This document shows positions 8,396-17,956 of a DNA stretch of 52,424 bases, piece by piece. This stretch comes from CAZUWH01 sp964624075 (lineage in GTDB: Bacteria; Pseudomonadota; Alphaproteobacteria; Rhodospirillales; Rhodospirillaceae). Made by a program: the position numbers and the translations under genes. The notes beneath the pieces are model-generated. The model saw only the letters and a list, made by a program, of their open reading frames with translations, did not search any database and was not told where the DNA came from. Numbering within the stretch: position 1 is the first letter of the stretch; every line of letters starts with the position of its first letter. The stretch spans positions 1 to 52,424 of the forward strand of contig CAZUWH010000019.1 of the NCBI GenBank assembly GCA_964624075.1. Direction: 5' to 3'.

Positions 8396-9544
8396 ATGAA
8401 ACAAGCCTTGCCATCCTCCCTGATCGCAGCCGGTGTCATGATCAGCATTGTTGCGGTCTGGATTCTTTCCGGTCTGTTCAGTAGCAACGCCAAGCCTGCA
8501 ATTGCGCCCTCTGACATGGCGGCAGTTGGAACGTCTTTCGCCGTTCCACGCGTGCGAACCCGTGTGATCACGGCCGAGGAACGGATGGTTCACTTGACGG
8601 TCAACGGCCGCACCCAGGCGCACCGAACCGTGGTGGTTAAGGCGGAAACGGCAGGGCAGGTGGCAGAAGTTCTGGTTAAAAAGGGGGAACAGGTCGCGGC
8701 TGGCCAGGTCATGGTGCGTCTGAAGGAAGAAGAGCGTCCGGCACGGCTTGCTGAAGCTCGTGCTCTGGTCCGCCGACGTGCTGTTGAACACGAGGCTGCG
8801 AAAGCCCTGGAGCAGAAAGCCTTCGCTTCGCGCATCCGTTTGGCCGAAGCGGAAGCCGAGCTGGACGCTGCTAGGGCGCAGTTGGTCCGCATTCAGATCG
8901 ATCTTGATCGCACCGCCTTGCGTGCGCCTTTCGCCGGCCTTGTCGAAACCCGTCCGGTTGAAGTGGGTGACTTCGTGCCGATCGGGGGAACCATCGCCAC
9001 GGTGGTAGATCTGGAACCGGTAGTGGTGGTGGCCGAAGTGACGGAGCGGGACGTGGCCGCCATTACCCCTGGCATGCCGGCAGAAGCAGTGCTGATCAGT
9101 GGGGAGCGCCTGGCCGGCACGGTCTCCTATGTGGCCACGGTGGCAACGCCAGTCACCCGGACTTTCCCGGTCGAAGTCACGATTGCCAACAGCCCGGGGA
9201 CCGTGCCGGCCGGCCTGACGGCTGAGGCCCACCTGCCGCTACGGCAACGCCTTCTTTACGCGGTTCCCCCCTCCACCTTGACTCTCGATGAAACCGGTCG
9301 TGTCGGGATCAAGACGGTGACCGAATCCGATCTGGTGACCTTCCACCCCGTCACCATTGTTGACAGCGGTTCTGACGGCATGTTGTGGGTGGTCAGTCTG
9401 TCACTGCCTCCCATCGCCCGTTTGATTACCGTTGGTCAGGAATTCGTGAGGATCGGCCAGAAGGTCGAGGCCGTGCCCGAGGCGCCGCTGGTTGATGGAA
9501 CGACTGTTCCCTCTGGGCCCGCCGTGTCCGGTACCGCGTCATGA
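8396..9544 (+). CDS. RND efflux periplasmic adaptor (membrane fusion protein)
   Basis: This 382-residue HlyD/AcrA-family adaptor links an inner-membrane RND pump to an outer-membrane channel. A single hydrophobic anchor lies at residues 7-28 (LIAAGVMISIVAVWILSGLF). A lipoyl/barrel-sandwich half (VVVKAETAGQVAEVLVKKGEQV) comes next, then a coiled-coil hairpin rich in A, E and R. The second lipoyl half (LDRTALRAPFAGLVETRPVEVGDFV) and the beta-barrel domain follow. The ATG at 8396 follows GGGGAGAAAAAA, and an upstream in-frame extension is unsupported. The stop overlaps the start of the pump gene (ATGA), so the two are co-translated. No outer-membrane factor gene is next to them. Confidence 0.93.
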   Translation: MKQALPSSLIAAGVMISIVAVWILSGLFSSNAKPAIAPSDMAAVGTSFAVPRVRTRVITAEERMVHLTVNGRTQAHRTVVVKAETAGQVAEVLVKKGEQVAAGQVMVRLKEEERPARLAEARALVRRRAVEHEAAKALEQKAFASRIRLAEAEAELDAARAQLVRIQIDLDRTALRAPFAGLVETRPVEVGDFVPIGGTIATVVDLEPVVVVAEVTERDVAAITPGMPAEAVLISGERLAGTVSYVATVATPVTRTFPVEVTIANSPGTVPAGLTAEAHLPLRQRLLYAVPPSTLTLDETGRVGIKTVTESDLVTFHPVTIVDSGSDGMLWVVSLSLPPIARLITVGQEFVRIGQKVEAVPEAPLVDGTTVPSGPAVSGTAS

Positions 9545-12500
9545 CCTTGATCGAAACGGCCATCGGCCACGCCCGCACCGTGGTCACAGCGCTCGTCCTG
9601 ATCCTACTGGCCGGGACGATCGCCTTTCTTGACATCCCGAAGGAAGCCAAGCCGGACATCAATATTCCCCTCCTCTATGTCTCGCTCATTCATGCCGGCA
9701 TCTCGCCGCTCGATGCCGAGCGGCTGTTGATCCGGCCCATGGAAACCGAGCTGCGCAGTGTCGAAGGTGTCAAGGAGATCCGTGCCACTGCCTTCGAGGG
9801 CGGTGCCAATGTACTTCTGGAGTTCGATGCCGGTTTCGATGCGGATCGGGCCATCACCGATGTGCGCGAAAAGGTTGATCGCGCCAAACTAGATCTGCCT
9901 GATGAAACCGAGGAACCATCCGTGCACGAGGTCAATTTCAGCCTGTTTCCCATCGTCACAGTGTCCCTCTCCGGTGGTGTGCCCGAGCGCACCCTGTTGC
10001 AACTGGCTCACGACCTGGAAAGAGCTATCGAACGCCTGCCATCGGTTTTGTCGGTCACCACCGGCGGTGATCGCGACCAGCAGGTCGAAGTGATCATTGA
10101 ACCCAGCCTAGTGGAAAGCTACGGTCTGCCGGTACAGGGAATCGGCCAGTTTCTCGCGCGCAACAACCGGCTGGTGGCGGCCGGCGTCCTTAATGCGGGC
10201 CGGGGACGGTTTGCGGTAAAGGTGCCAGGTCTGCTGGAGTCAATTACGGACGTAATGACGCTCCCACTTAGGGTAGCAGGGGATGCCGTTGTCAGAGTCA
10301 AGGATGTTGCCAGCGTCCGTAAAACCTTCAAGGATCCCGAGACCCTGGTCCGCATCAACGGCAAACCAGCGGTGACTCTCGAAGTGTCGAAGCGAATCGG
10401 CGAGAACATCATCAACACCATCGCTGCCGTACGCGCCGTGGTGGAGGCAGCCCAGAAACAGAAGGAATGGCCGGCAGCGGTGCAGGTGGACATCTTCCAT
10501 GACCAATCGGTCCACATCCGCGAGATGCTCTATGACTTGCAGAACAGTATCATCACCGCCGTTGTCCTGGTCATGGTGGTAGTCGTGGGCACGCTGGGAC
10601 TGCGATCCGGGCTGATCGTGGGGGTGGCCATTCCCGGCTCGTTTCTGCTGGCTATCCTGTTCATTGCCCTGATCGGTTCGACTATCAACGTGGTGGTGCT
10701 ATTCGGTCTGATTCTGGCTGTCGGCATGCTGGTGGATGGCGCCGTCATCGTCACCGAATATGCCGACCGCAAGATGGCCGAGGGCCTGCCTCGTCACACT
10801 GCCTATGCCTTGTCAGCGCGGCGCATGGTCAGGCCAGTGCTGTTTTCGACCGCCACCACCGTGGCCGCCTTTCTGCCACTTTTGTTCTGGACTGGCGTGG
10901 TCGGCGAGTTCATGAAGTACCTGCCCATCACCCTGACTGCGACGCTGATGGCCTCCCTTCTGATGGCACTCGTGTTCGTGCCCACCATTGGCGCCTTGGT
11001 GGGCACAGCCAGCACCACCGATCCCGAAGCCCTGCGGGCCATCGTGGCCAGCGAGCATGGCGAAGTGCGGGCCCTGACCGGCTTTACCGGCTGGTATGCG
11101 CGGATTCTGGATCACGCCCTGCACCGGCCCGTCTTGGTGATTTGCGTTGCTCTCACCCTGCTGGTGGGGGTGCAGGGGGCTTATTGGACTTTTGGCCGCG
11201 GGCTTCAGTTTTTTCCCGATATAGAGCCCGACAGTGCCATCATCTATGTCCACGCCCGAGGAAACCTCGCAATGGTTGAGAAAGATCAACTGGTCCGGGA
11301 GGTTGAAGGACGGATTCTTGCCATGGATCAGCGCGAATTCCGGGTCGTCTATGCCTTGTCTGGTAAGGAACCCGGGTTCGTCGATGTGGCCGAAGACATG
11401 ATCGGTCGGGTGACCGTGGAGTTCGCCGACTGGCAACAGCGCCGCCAGGTCGATGTCATCCTTGACGAAGTGCGCCATCGCGTTGCTGACCTGTCTGGCA
11501 TAGGGATCGATATCCGCAAGAACAAGGAAGGCCCGCCGGTGGGCAAGCCGATCCAGGTTCAGCTTTCGGCGCGCAACCCTGACCTATTGCCGGCGGCAGT
11601 GGAGATCGTGCGTCATGGCATGGTAGCTCTCGGTGGCTTCGTCGATATAGAGGACACGCGGCCGGTGCCGGGGATCGAATGGCAACTCACAGTGGATCGA
11701 GCCCAGGCTGCCAAGTACGGAGTGGACGTGACCGCTGTGGGCGATATGGTCAACATGGTCACCCGTGGCCTGAAGTTCACCGACTATCGTCCCGAAGACA
11801 GTGACAAGGCAGTGGACATCGCCACCCGCTTTTCTGAAACTTACCGTACCCTTTCGCAACTCGATCGGCTGCGGGTCAACACAGCCACAGGGGCGATGCC
11901 TCTGTCATCGTTCGTGGAACGCCGTGCCGAACCCAAGACCGGGACATTGCGTCGTGTCGATGGCCAACGGACCCTGACGGTGCTGACTGATGTTCCACCG
12001 GGTGTCCTTGTTGACGACAAGGTGCAGATCCTGCAAGCGTGGCTTGCCACGGCTCATTTGGATCCGGGGGTCACAGTCCGGTTCAAAGGCGAAAATGAGG
12101 AACAAAGCAAATCGAGAAACTTCCTGCTGAAGGCATTCGGGACCGCCCTGTTCCTGATTGCCATCATCCTGCTTGCCGAATTCAACAGCTTCTATTCTGT
12201 ACTGCTGACTCTGTCGGCAGTAATTTTTTCGACGATTGGTGTGATGCTGGGGCTGCTGATGTTTGATCAGCCGTTTGGTGTGATCATGGGTGGCATTGGC
12301 GTCATCGCCCTGGCAGGCGTGATCGTCAACAATAACATTGTCCTTTTGGACACCTATGACCGGCTGCGACACGAATTTCCCGATCCGCACGAGGCAGCTT
12401 TGCGTACGGGCGTGCAGCGTCTGCGGCCGGTGCTTCTGACCGCCTTTACCGCCGTGCTGGGGCTGCTGCCGATGGCATTTGGTATCAACGTCGATTTCGT

Positions 12501-12681
12501 CAACCGGGTTGTAACCATCGGGGCTCCCTCCATGCAGTGGTGGAATCAGCTTTCCGTTGCCATGGTCTTCGGGTTGAGTTTCGCTACGATATTGACGTTG
12601 ATCGTTACACCCTCTGCCCTGATGCTCAAGGTCAGGGCTGGTCGTCTGTGGTCCCGCCTGAAGAGTTGCAGGAATGGTTGA
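9541..12681 (+). CDS. RND family efflux pump permease
   Basis: This 1046-residue inner-membrane proton-driven exporter has the AcrB/CusA fold. TM1 is at residues 12-31. A large periplasmic loop follows, then a TM2-TM6 cluster beginning at NSIITAVVLVMVVVVGTLGL. TM4 carries GLILAVGMLVDGAVIVTEYADR, whose aspartate and glutamate sit where proton-relay residues lie in RND pumps. The repeat architecture continues with a second periplasmic loop and TM7-TM12 (FGTALFLIAIILLAEFNSFYSVLL, then GGIGVIALAGVIVNNNIVLLDTYDR). The divergence from AcrB (VDG in place of VDD) suggests a less-studied HAE-like subfamily, and the substrate is unknown. It overlaps the adaptor gene by four bases. A 24-base poly-C tract begins 23 bases after its stop. 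Confidence 0.94.
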   Translation: MTLIETAIGHARTVVTALVLILLAGTIAFLDIPKEAKPDINIPLLYVSLIHAGISPLDAERLLIRPMETELRSVEGVKEIRATAFEGGANVLLEFDAGFDADRAITDVREKVDRAKLDLPDETEEPSVHEVNFSLFPIVTVSLSGGVPERTLLQLAHDLERAIERLPSVLSVTTGGDRDQQVEVIIEPSLVESYGLPVQGIGQFLARNNRLVAAGVLNAGRGRFAVKVPGLLESITDVMTLPLRVAGDAVVRVKDVASVRKTFKDPETLVRINGKPAVTLEVSKRIGENIINTIAAVRAVVEAAQKQKEWPAAVQVDIFHDQSVHIREMLYDLQNSIITAVVLVMVVVVGTLGLRSGLIVGVAIPGSFLLAILFIALIGSTINVVVLFGLILAVGMLVDGAVIVTEYADRKMAEGLPRHTAYALSARRMVRPVLFSTATTVAAFLPLLFWTGVVGEFMKYLPITLTATLMASLLMALVFVPTIGALVGTASTTDPEALRAIVASEHGEVRALTGFTGWYARILDHALHRPVLVICVALTLLVGVQGAYWTFGRGLQFFPDIEPDSAIIYVHARGNLAMVEKDQLVREVEGRILAMDQREFRVVYALSGKEPGFVDVAEDMIGRVTVEFADWQQRRQVDVILDEVRHRVADLSGIGIDIRKNKEGPPVGKPIQVQLSARNPDLLPAAVEIVRHGMVALGGFVDIEDTRPVPGIEWQLTVDRAQAAKYGVDVTAVGDMVNMVTRGLKFTDYRPEDSDKAVDIATRFSETYRTLSQLDRLRVNTATGAMPLSSFVERRAEPKTGTLRRVDGQRTLTVLTDVPPGVLVDDKVQILQAWLATAHLDPGVTVRFKGENEEQSKSRNFLLKAFGTALFLIAIILLAEFNSFYSVLLTLSAVIFSTIGVMLGLLMFDQPFGVIMGGIGVIALAGVIVNNNIVLLDTYDRLRHEFPDPHEAALRTGVQRLRPVLLTAFTAVLGLLPMAFGINVDFVNRVVTIGAPSMQWWNQLSVAMVFGLSFATILTLIVTPSALMLKVRAGRLWSRLKSCRNG

Positions 12682-12704
12682 CAAGCTGCTCCGGGCGTGC
12701 TTCA

Positions 12705-12728
12705 CCCCCCCCCCCCCCCCCCCCCCCC
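12705..12728. repeat. Poly-C tract of 24 bases
   Basis: Twenty-four uninterrupted C lie between the RND pump stop (12681) and the ATG of the PAS-domain gene (12753). Tracts this long slip during replication. Because the tract occupies the leader of the downstream gene, length changes could alter promoter or ribosome-site spacing. An open frame runs through the tract as prolines into the PAS protein, so a longer, length-variable N-terminus is also conceivable. Confidence 0.9.
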
Positions 12729-12752
12729 GCAAACCCCGGAACCGGGACAATC

Positions 12753-13214
12753 ATGGGAGAGGTTGCTTTGAGGATACGTCTTTCCCTTACGTTGCGTCAT
12801 CCGGAATTGCGTGCATTGTATGATAGGTGGCTTCGGCACTGCGCCGGCGAGACTTTCCCCGTGGCTGCCGATATAGATCCTATCGGGCTGCGTCGCTGGA
12901 GCAGTCACCTGGTGCTCATCGACGTGGTCGAGGCGGGAAATTTCGTCTATGCCTACTACAGTCGTTCATTCACCTCCACTTTCGGCGCGGACAAAGTCGG
13001 CTTGTCCATCGATGCCCTGCCGGCGGAACAGGCCCGTCTTCTGAAAACGGAATACGACCACGTATGCAGGGAACGTCTGCCCGTCTCCCGTACCTATACG
13101 GCTGACTTCGACGGCGTGGTCCAGACGTGGGAACGGCTGGTTCTACCTTTCTTCGATCCGGAGGGAAACGTGGTCAAGCTGCTGGTTGCAGCCTATGAAC
13201 TGGTTCCCTCGTAA
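12753..13214 (+). CDS. PAS-domain (PAS_5 type) protein
   Basis: This 153-residue single-domain protein is of the kind common in Rhodospirillales. LRALYDRWLRHCAGETFPVAADIDPIGLRRWSSHLVLIDVVE matches the N-terminal signature of the PAS_5 family. The PAS core follows (FVYAYYSRSFTSTFGADKVGLSIDALP) and then a VQTWERLVLPFFDPEGNVVKLLVAAYEL sheet. No output domain is attached, so it is presumably a small ligand or protein-binding module of unknown function. The ATG at 12753 is chosen because homology begins soon after it; the site upstream is a weak GGGACAA. The preceding poly-C tract makes its expression potentially variable. Confidence 0.8.
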   Translation: MGEVALRIRLSLTLRHPELRALYDRWLRHCAGETFPVAADIDPIGLRRWSSHLVLIDVVEAGNFVYAYYSRSFTSTFGADKVGLSIDALPAEQARLLKTEYDHVCRERLPVSRTYTADFDGVVQTWERLVLPFFDPEGNVVKLLVAAYELVPS

Positions 13215-13250
13215 TCTCTTTCAATCCCTGTCTTTCGCGGATGCCCTCTT

Positions 13251-15287
13251 ATGCCTCCTGATAACTGTAATTCATCCGACGAGTGCAACAAAATTTTTCC
13301 ATGGCAGGCTACACTAGCGGAAGAGAAGCTGACCGCTGATGACTTCAATCTATGGTGTGCCTTCAACGACCGGCCTTTCCGGCTTGCGCGCTATGTCTGG
13401 CCTGACGGCCTGACCGAATGGGATGTGGAAGCTTTTCCGGGCGCGGCCAGCCAGACGGTTGCCTATGGTACCGGACAGCAAAGAGAGGAATTAGCGGCCA
13501 TGGCGGCATTTGCTTTCGTGGCCGGCGTGGAGTGGGGCGAACAGTTCTCAAGCCTTGCCGGCAATGAGGAGACGGACGCGGACGCGACCGAACCCATGCA
13601 CGGAAGCCTGGATGAGGAGGAAAAGCAAGGCAAGGAAGAGAAAGAGGGAACAGATGAAAGCGGCCCTGTCGTTGCGGACAACGAAAACACCACCGCCAAC
13701 GAAGCCACAGCCGTTGAAATGAAAGACGGTATCGAAGCGCTTGTGGCCGCAGGCCCGGCGTCAGACAGGCTGGATCCCGGAACCTTGGAGATGCCGCCCT
13801 TTGAACTGCCCCCGCTTGCGCTGCTGCAGGAGCCGCTTGACCGCAAGGACCGGGCCCCGGACGAAATCCAGCTTGCCGCCAATGCCCGTGCGCTAGAAAC
13901 GGTATTGCGCAATTTTCGCGTGCGAGGCGAGATCATGGACGTGCGCGTTGGGCCAGTCGTGACTCTTTATGAACTGGAACCGGTTCCAGGTACCAAGTCC
14001 TCCACGGTCATCAACCTGGCAGACGATATTGCCCGTTCCATGCGGGCCATTACTGCCCGTATTGCTGTCGTTCCGGGCCGCAGCGTGATTGGTATCGAAC
14101 TGCCCAACGATTTGCGTGAGACCGTTTATCTGCGTGAAATTCTGGCTTCACCGGCTTATCAAGAGTCGACTGCCGTCCTGCCGCTAGCCCTTGGCAAGGA
14201 TATCAGCGGGACCCCTGTGGTCGTCGATCTTGCCCGCATGCCCCACCTTTTGATCGCCGGCACAACTGGTTCGGGAAAATCAGTCGGCATCAATACCATG
14301 ATTCTGTCACTGCTCTACCGTCTTCCCCCAACCCGCTGCCGTCTGGTCATGGTCGATCCCAAGATGCTGGAACTGTCGGTCTATGATGGCATTCCCCATC
14401 TGCTGACCCCGGTCGTGACCGATTCGCGCAAGGCGGTGATGGCCTTGAAATGGACGGTACGCGAGATGGAAAGCCGCTATCGGGCCATGGCAGCTCTTGG
14501 CGTGCGCAACATCGAGAGTTACAACATGCGCCTGCATGAAATCATAGCTAGCGGCGAGACGCTGCCTCTGCCTTCCGTTGTTCCGGCCATTGTCCGTCCC
14601 GAGGATGGTGTACGGTTGCCAGAGCTGCTGCCTTATGTGGTGGTGGTGGTAGACGAAATGGCCGATCTGATGCTGGTGGCTGGCCGTGACATCGAAGCGG
14701 CGATCCAACGCCTGGCGCAGATGGCCCGGGCCGCCGGCATTCACCTGATCATGGCCACCCAACGGCCATCGGTTGACGTGATCACCGGGACCATCAAGGC
14801 TAATTTCCCGAGTCGGATCAGTTTCCAGGTCACGTCAAAAATCGACAGCCGCACCATCTTGGGAGATGCCGGCGCCGAGCAGCTCGTGGGACAGGGAGAT
14901 ATGCTGGCCATGTCAGTAGGAGGACGGGTGATGCGTGTGCATGGGCCGTTCGTTGCCGATGCCGAGGTCGAATCGGTGGTTCGTTTCCTGAAGGTACAGG
15001 GTCAACCCCACTATCTGGAGACCATAACGACCGAGGAGGAAGAGGAGCGCATCACAGCCGTGCCGGAGGATTCCGAATCCTCCGGTGATGGCCTTTATGA
15101 CCAGGCCGTTGCGCTGGTCGTTCGTGAACAGAAGATTTCTGTCAGCTTCATCCAGAGACAGTTGCAGATCGGCTACAACCGGTCGGCCCGGATGGTCGAG
15201 CGGATGGAGAACGAAGGCATCATCAGTTCTGCCAATCACGTTGGCAAACGCGAGATTCTGGTCAGGCGCGGGAATACCGAGCGCTGA
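13251..15287 (+). CDS. ftsK: FtsK/SpoIIIE-type DNA translocase lacking membrane segments
   Basis: This 678-residue ATP-driven double-stranded-DNA pump takes part in chromosome dimer resolution and segregation. From about residue 195 the alpha domain is recognisable (GPVVTLYELEPVPGTKSSTVINLADDIARSM). The motor follows, with Walker A GTTGSGKS near residue 337, LVMVDPKMLELSVYDGIPHLLTPVVTD and Walker B VVVVVDEMADLM. At the end is a gamma winged helix (KISVSFIQRQLQIGYNRSARMVERMENEGII). The usual four N-terminal membrane helices are absent. In their place lie about 100 residues with no recognised fold and a Glu/Asp/Lys/Thr-rich linker (residues 100-165). It is either a soluble paralogue or an FtsK that has lost its anchor. 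Another ftsK elsewhere in the genome would decide. Confidence 0.9.
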   Translation: MPPDNCNSSDECNKIFPWQATLAEEKLTADDFNLWCAFNDRPFRLARYVWPDGLTEWDVEAFPGAASQTVAYGTGQQREELAAMAAFAFVAGVEWGEQFSSLAGNEETDADATEPMHGSLDEEEKQGKEEKEGTDESGPVVADNENTTANEATAVEMKDGIEALVAAGPASDRLDPGTLEMPPFELPPLALLQEPLDRKDRAPDEIQLAANARALETVLRNFRVRGEIMDVRVGPVVTLYELEPVPGTKSSTVINLADDIARSMRAITARIAVVPGRSVIGIELPNDLRETVYLREILASPAYQESTAVLPLALGKDISGTPVVVDLARMPHLLIAGTTGSGKSVGINTMILSLLYRLPPTRCRLVMVDPKMLELSVYDGIPHLLTPVVTDSRKAVMALKWTVREMESRYRAMAALGVRNIESYNMRLHEIIASGETLPLPSVVPAIVRPEDGVRLPELLPYVVVVVDEMADLMLVAGRDIEAAIQRLAQMARAAGIHLIMATQRPSVDVITGTIKANFPSRISFQVTSKIDSRTILGDAGAEQLVGQGDMLAMSVGGRVMRVHGPFVADAEVESVVRFLKVQGQPHYLETITTEEEEERITAVPEDSESSGDGLYDQAVALVVREQKISVSFIQRQLQIGYNRSARMVERMENEGIISSANHVGKREILVRRGNTER

Positions 15288-15337
15288 AACGGGGTCAGCA
15301 CCTCGTCGGCGTAAAGGTATGAAATGGTTGCTTTCCA

Positions 15338-15417
15338 GCTCAGGCACCCCCCTTCCCCTGGAGGGGGGTGGAGCCTGCTAAGGCGACTTGGAATAAACGC
15401 CATACCGAGAATGGCTG
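15338..15417. repeat. Family A hairpin plus family M module
   Basis: A CACCCCCCTTCCCCTGGAGGGGGG hairpin is directly followed by the module AAGGCGACTTGG-AATAAACGCC-ATACCGAGAATGGCTG (15380-15417). The same module, in the opposite orientation, occurs at 17957-17997 and 50840-50880, each time next to a family A hairpin. The element sits between ftsK and the PrcB-like gene. Confidence 0.7.
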
Positions 15418-15494
15418 ACTTGCAAGGCATCATCTTTGCCTTTCTGCGACGGTCAGTTAATCTTCCTTCGTTGATTTGCCTTGAGAGGGAAACT

Positions 15495-15971
15495 ATGAAA
15501 CGTGCCCTTGCCTTATCCGTCTGTCTGATCGGCCTATGGCTGGCAGGACAGGCAGCGAGTGCCGATTCCGACGCTTCCCCGTTTCTTCCCGAGGGAACCC
15601 GTCTCTGGCGGGGCGTGCAAGGTGGACCGACAGTCGGCGGCAGTATGGTGATCCATACCGAAGCCGGCTGGAATGAATTATGGAATCAAATCGGCCATGA
15701 CGTGCCACAGCCCGCCTTCGATCCGGAGAAGGATATCGTGATTGCCATCTTTCTGGGACAGCGTCCGACTGCGGGATACGATATTCGCCTGACCGGCACG
15801 GAGATCCGCGATGGCTTTCTGCATATCCTCTACGAGGAAACCGTACTTGGCGCGCCAACCCCGCAGGTCATCACCACGCCGTACCTGGTTTTCATCATCC
15901 CCCGCCCCGAACTGCCTCTGCTGGTGCGCGAAGTGGAGGATGAGGAAGGAATCAAGGGACCCGAGCCATGA
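15495..15971 (+). CDS. Secreted PrcB-like (PrcB_C domain) protein
   Basis: This 158-residue exported protein has a clear signal peptide, MKRALALSVCLIGLWLAGQAASA, with cleavage expected after ASA. The mature part contains DIVIAIFLGQRPTAGYDIRL, a beta segment ending in ILYEETVLGAPTPQVITTPYLVFII. This is the fold signature of the PrcB C-terminal domain, first described in a Treponema protease complex. Its role here is not known; binding or stabilising an envelope protease is a possible inference. The ATG at 15495 follows GAGAGGGA; a longer upstream frame would translate the repeat at 15338-15417 and is rejected. Its last 20 bases overlap the convergent 3' end of ilvD. Confidence 0.82.
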   Translation: MKRALALSVCLIGLWLAGQAASADSDASPFLPEGTRLWRGVQGGPTVGGSMVIHTEAGWNELWNQIGHDVPQPAFDPEKDIVIAIFLGQRPTAGYDIRLTGTEIRDGFLHILYEETVLGAPTPQVITTPYLVFIIPRPELPLLVREVEDEEGIKGPEP

Positions 15972-17826
15972 CTATCAGGCGTTCTATCTGCCTGATGTCA
16001 CGTACCGCGCCACGCGCTGCACTGGTTGTCAGGGCAGCGTAAGCCCGCAAGGCAGCCGACACCGGACGGTCACGCCGGAGCGGCTGCCATGCCTTTTCTC
16101 CCCTGGCCAGCATAGCCTGGCGGCGCCGTTCTAGTTCGGTGTCATCTATTGCCACGTTGAGGGTGCGGGCGGGAATGTCGATATGGATGACATCGCCCGG
16201 TTCCACCAGGGCGATTGCCCCTCCCTCCGCCGCCTCCGGCGAGACGTGACCGATGGAAAGTCCTGACGTGCCTCCTGAGAAACGACCATCAGTCACCAGA
16301 GCGCACACTCCGCCCAGTCCCTTTGCCTTCAGATAGCTGGTCGGATAGAGCATCTCCTGCATGCCAGGTCCGCCCTTTGGTCCCTCATGACGGATGATCA
16401 CCACATCGCCTGGCTTGATCTCTCCCCCAAGGATGCGGGCAACGGCATCCTCCTGGCTTTCGCAGACCACCGCCGGCCCCGAGAAAACAAGGATCGAAGC
16501 GTCCACGCCGGCCGTTTTCACGATGCAGCCATCGCGGGCGATATTGCCGTAAAGCACCGCCAGTCCTCCATCGGTACTGTAGGCATGGGCCCGATCGCGA
16601 ATACACCCTTTCTCCCGATCCAGATCAAGGTGCGCATAGCGCTGTGTCTGGTTGCAGGCCGCTACCGTGCGCACACCGAGGGGGGCGGCACGGTAGAAGG
16701 CATGGACCGCCGGGTCGGTGGTTTGCCGCACGTCCCACGCCGCAATCGCCGCGTCCAGAGTCGGCGCGTGCACGGTTAGCGCGTCACGATGGATGAGATC
16801 ACCCAGTTCACCCAGGATGGCCATGATGCCGCCTGCTTTGTGAACATCCTCCATATGATAATCCGGCGTGGCAGGTGCAACTTTGACGAGATTTGGTACG
16901 CATCGTGACAGGCGATCGATGTCAGCCATGGTAAAGGCCACCCCGGCCTCTTCCGCTGCAGCTATAAGGTGCAGAACAGTGTTGGTGGAGCCACCAATGG
17001 AAATATCAAGAATCATAGCGTTCTCGAAAGCCTGGAATGAGGCGATCGCACGCGGCAGGACGGCTGCATCATCTGCTTCATAATACCGCCGCGTGATGTC
17101 AACCACCGTGCGGGCGGCGCGCAAAAACAACTCACGACGGTCGGCATGGGTGGCAAGCAGACTGCCGTTACCAGGCAGTGCGAGCCCCAGCGCTTCCAAC
17201 AGACAGTTCATCGAGTTGGCGGTAAACAGTCCGGAACAGGACCCACAGGTAGGACAGGCCGAACGCTCGAACCGTCCGACCATGGCATCCGTCTTGCTGT
17301 CGTCCCCGGCAGCAATCATTGCGTCGATCAGATCGATCTTCCGCCCGTCTCTGCCTTCTTTCGCTGCCACCCTGCCGGCCTCCATGGGGCCGCCGGAAAC
17401 GAACACCGCTGGAATGTTGAGGCGCAGCGCCGCCATCAGCATGCCGGGGGTGATCTTGTCGCAGTTGGAGAGGCACAGCATCGCATCGGCACAATGGGCA
17501 TTCACCATGTACTCGACCGAATCAGCAATGATTTCACGCGAGGGCAGACTGTAGAGCATGCCGGCATGACCCATAGCGATTCCGTCATCAATGGCAATCG
17601 TGTTGAACTCCCGTGCCACTGCGCCGACACGGTGAATTTCCTCGGCCACCATTGCTCCAACCTCCCGCAGATGGACATGACCGGGCACGAATTGCGTGAA
17701 CGAGTTGACGACGGCGATGATCGGTTTGTCGAAATCAGCATCCGTCAAACCCGTAGCCCGCCACAGGCTACGGGCGCCGGCCATCATGCGGCCATGGGTG
17801 GATGTATGGGAACGATAAACTGGCAT
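15952..17826 (-). CDS. ilvD: Dihydroxy-acid dehydratase
   Basis: This 624-residue Fe-S enzyme acts in valine, isoleucine and pantothenate biosynthesis, dehydrating 2,3-dihydroxy-3-methylbutanoate and its ethyl homologue. It begins MPVYRSHTSTHGRMMAGARSLWRATG, as in E. coli IlvD. The cluster motifs CLSNCDKITPGMLMAALRL and ACPTCGSCSGLFTANSMNCL supply cysteines, and GRFSGGTSGLSIGHVSPEAAEGG is the conserved C-terminal active-site loop. The ATG at 17826 is preceded by GGGGAGAAGGAG. A 60-residue in-frame upstream extension would read through a repeat module and is rejected. The 3' end overlaps the convergent PrcB-like gene by 20 bases. Confidence 0.97.
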   Translation of the reverse strand: MPVYRSHTSTHGRMMAGARSLWRATGLTDADFDKPIIAVVNSFTQFVPGHVHLREVGAMVAEEIHRVGAVAREFNTIAIDDGIAMGHAGMLYSLPSREIIADSVEYMVNAHCADAMLCLSNCDKITPGMLMAALRLNIPAVFVSGGPMEAGRVAAKEGRDGRKIDLIDAMIAAGDDSKTDAMVGRFERSACPTCGSCSGLFTANSMNCLLEALGLALPGNGSLLATHADRRELFLRAARTVVDITRRYYEADDAAVLPRAIASFQAFENAMILDISIGGSTNTVLHLIAAAEEAGVAFTMADIDRLSRCVPNLVKVAPATPDYHMEDVHKAGGIMAILGELGDLIHRDALTVHAPTLDAAIAAWDVRQTTDPAVHAFYRAAPLGVRTVAACNQTQRYAHLDLDREKGCIRDRAHAYSTDGGLAVLYGNIARDGCIVKTAGVDASILVFSGPAVVCESQEDAVARILGGEIKPGDVVIIRHEGPKGGPGMQEMLYPTSYLKAKGLGGVCALVTDGRFSGGTSGLSIGHVSPEAAEGGAIALVEPGDVIHIDIPARTLNVAIDDTELERRRQAMLARGEKAWQPLRRDRPVSAALRAYAALTTSAARGAVRDIRQIERLIVMARVP

Positions 17827-17956
17827 GGCATGCTGCTCCTTCTCCCCGCCTGTCCTCGTTTCCCTTGCATCTGCGCATGCTGCGCTGCAGAGGCAACGCC
17901 AGAAGGGAACATAATGCGCGTAAACCTCTTGGGAGTCAAAGCTGGAACACCCTGAA

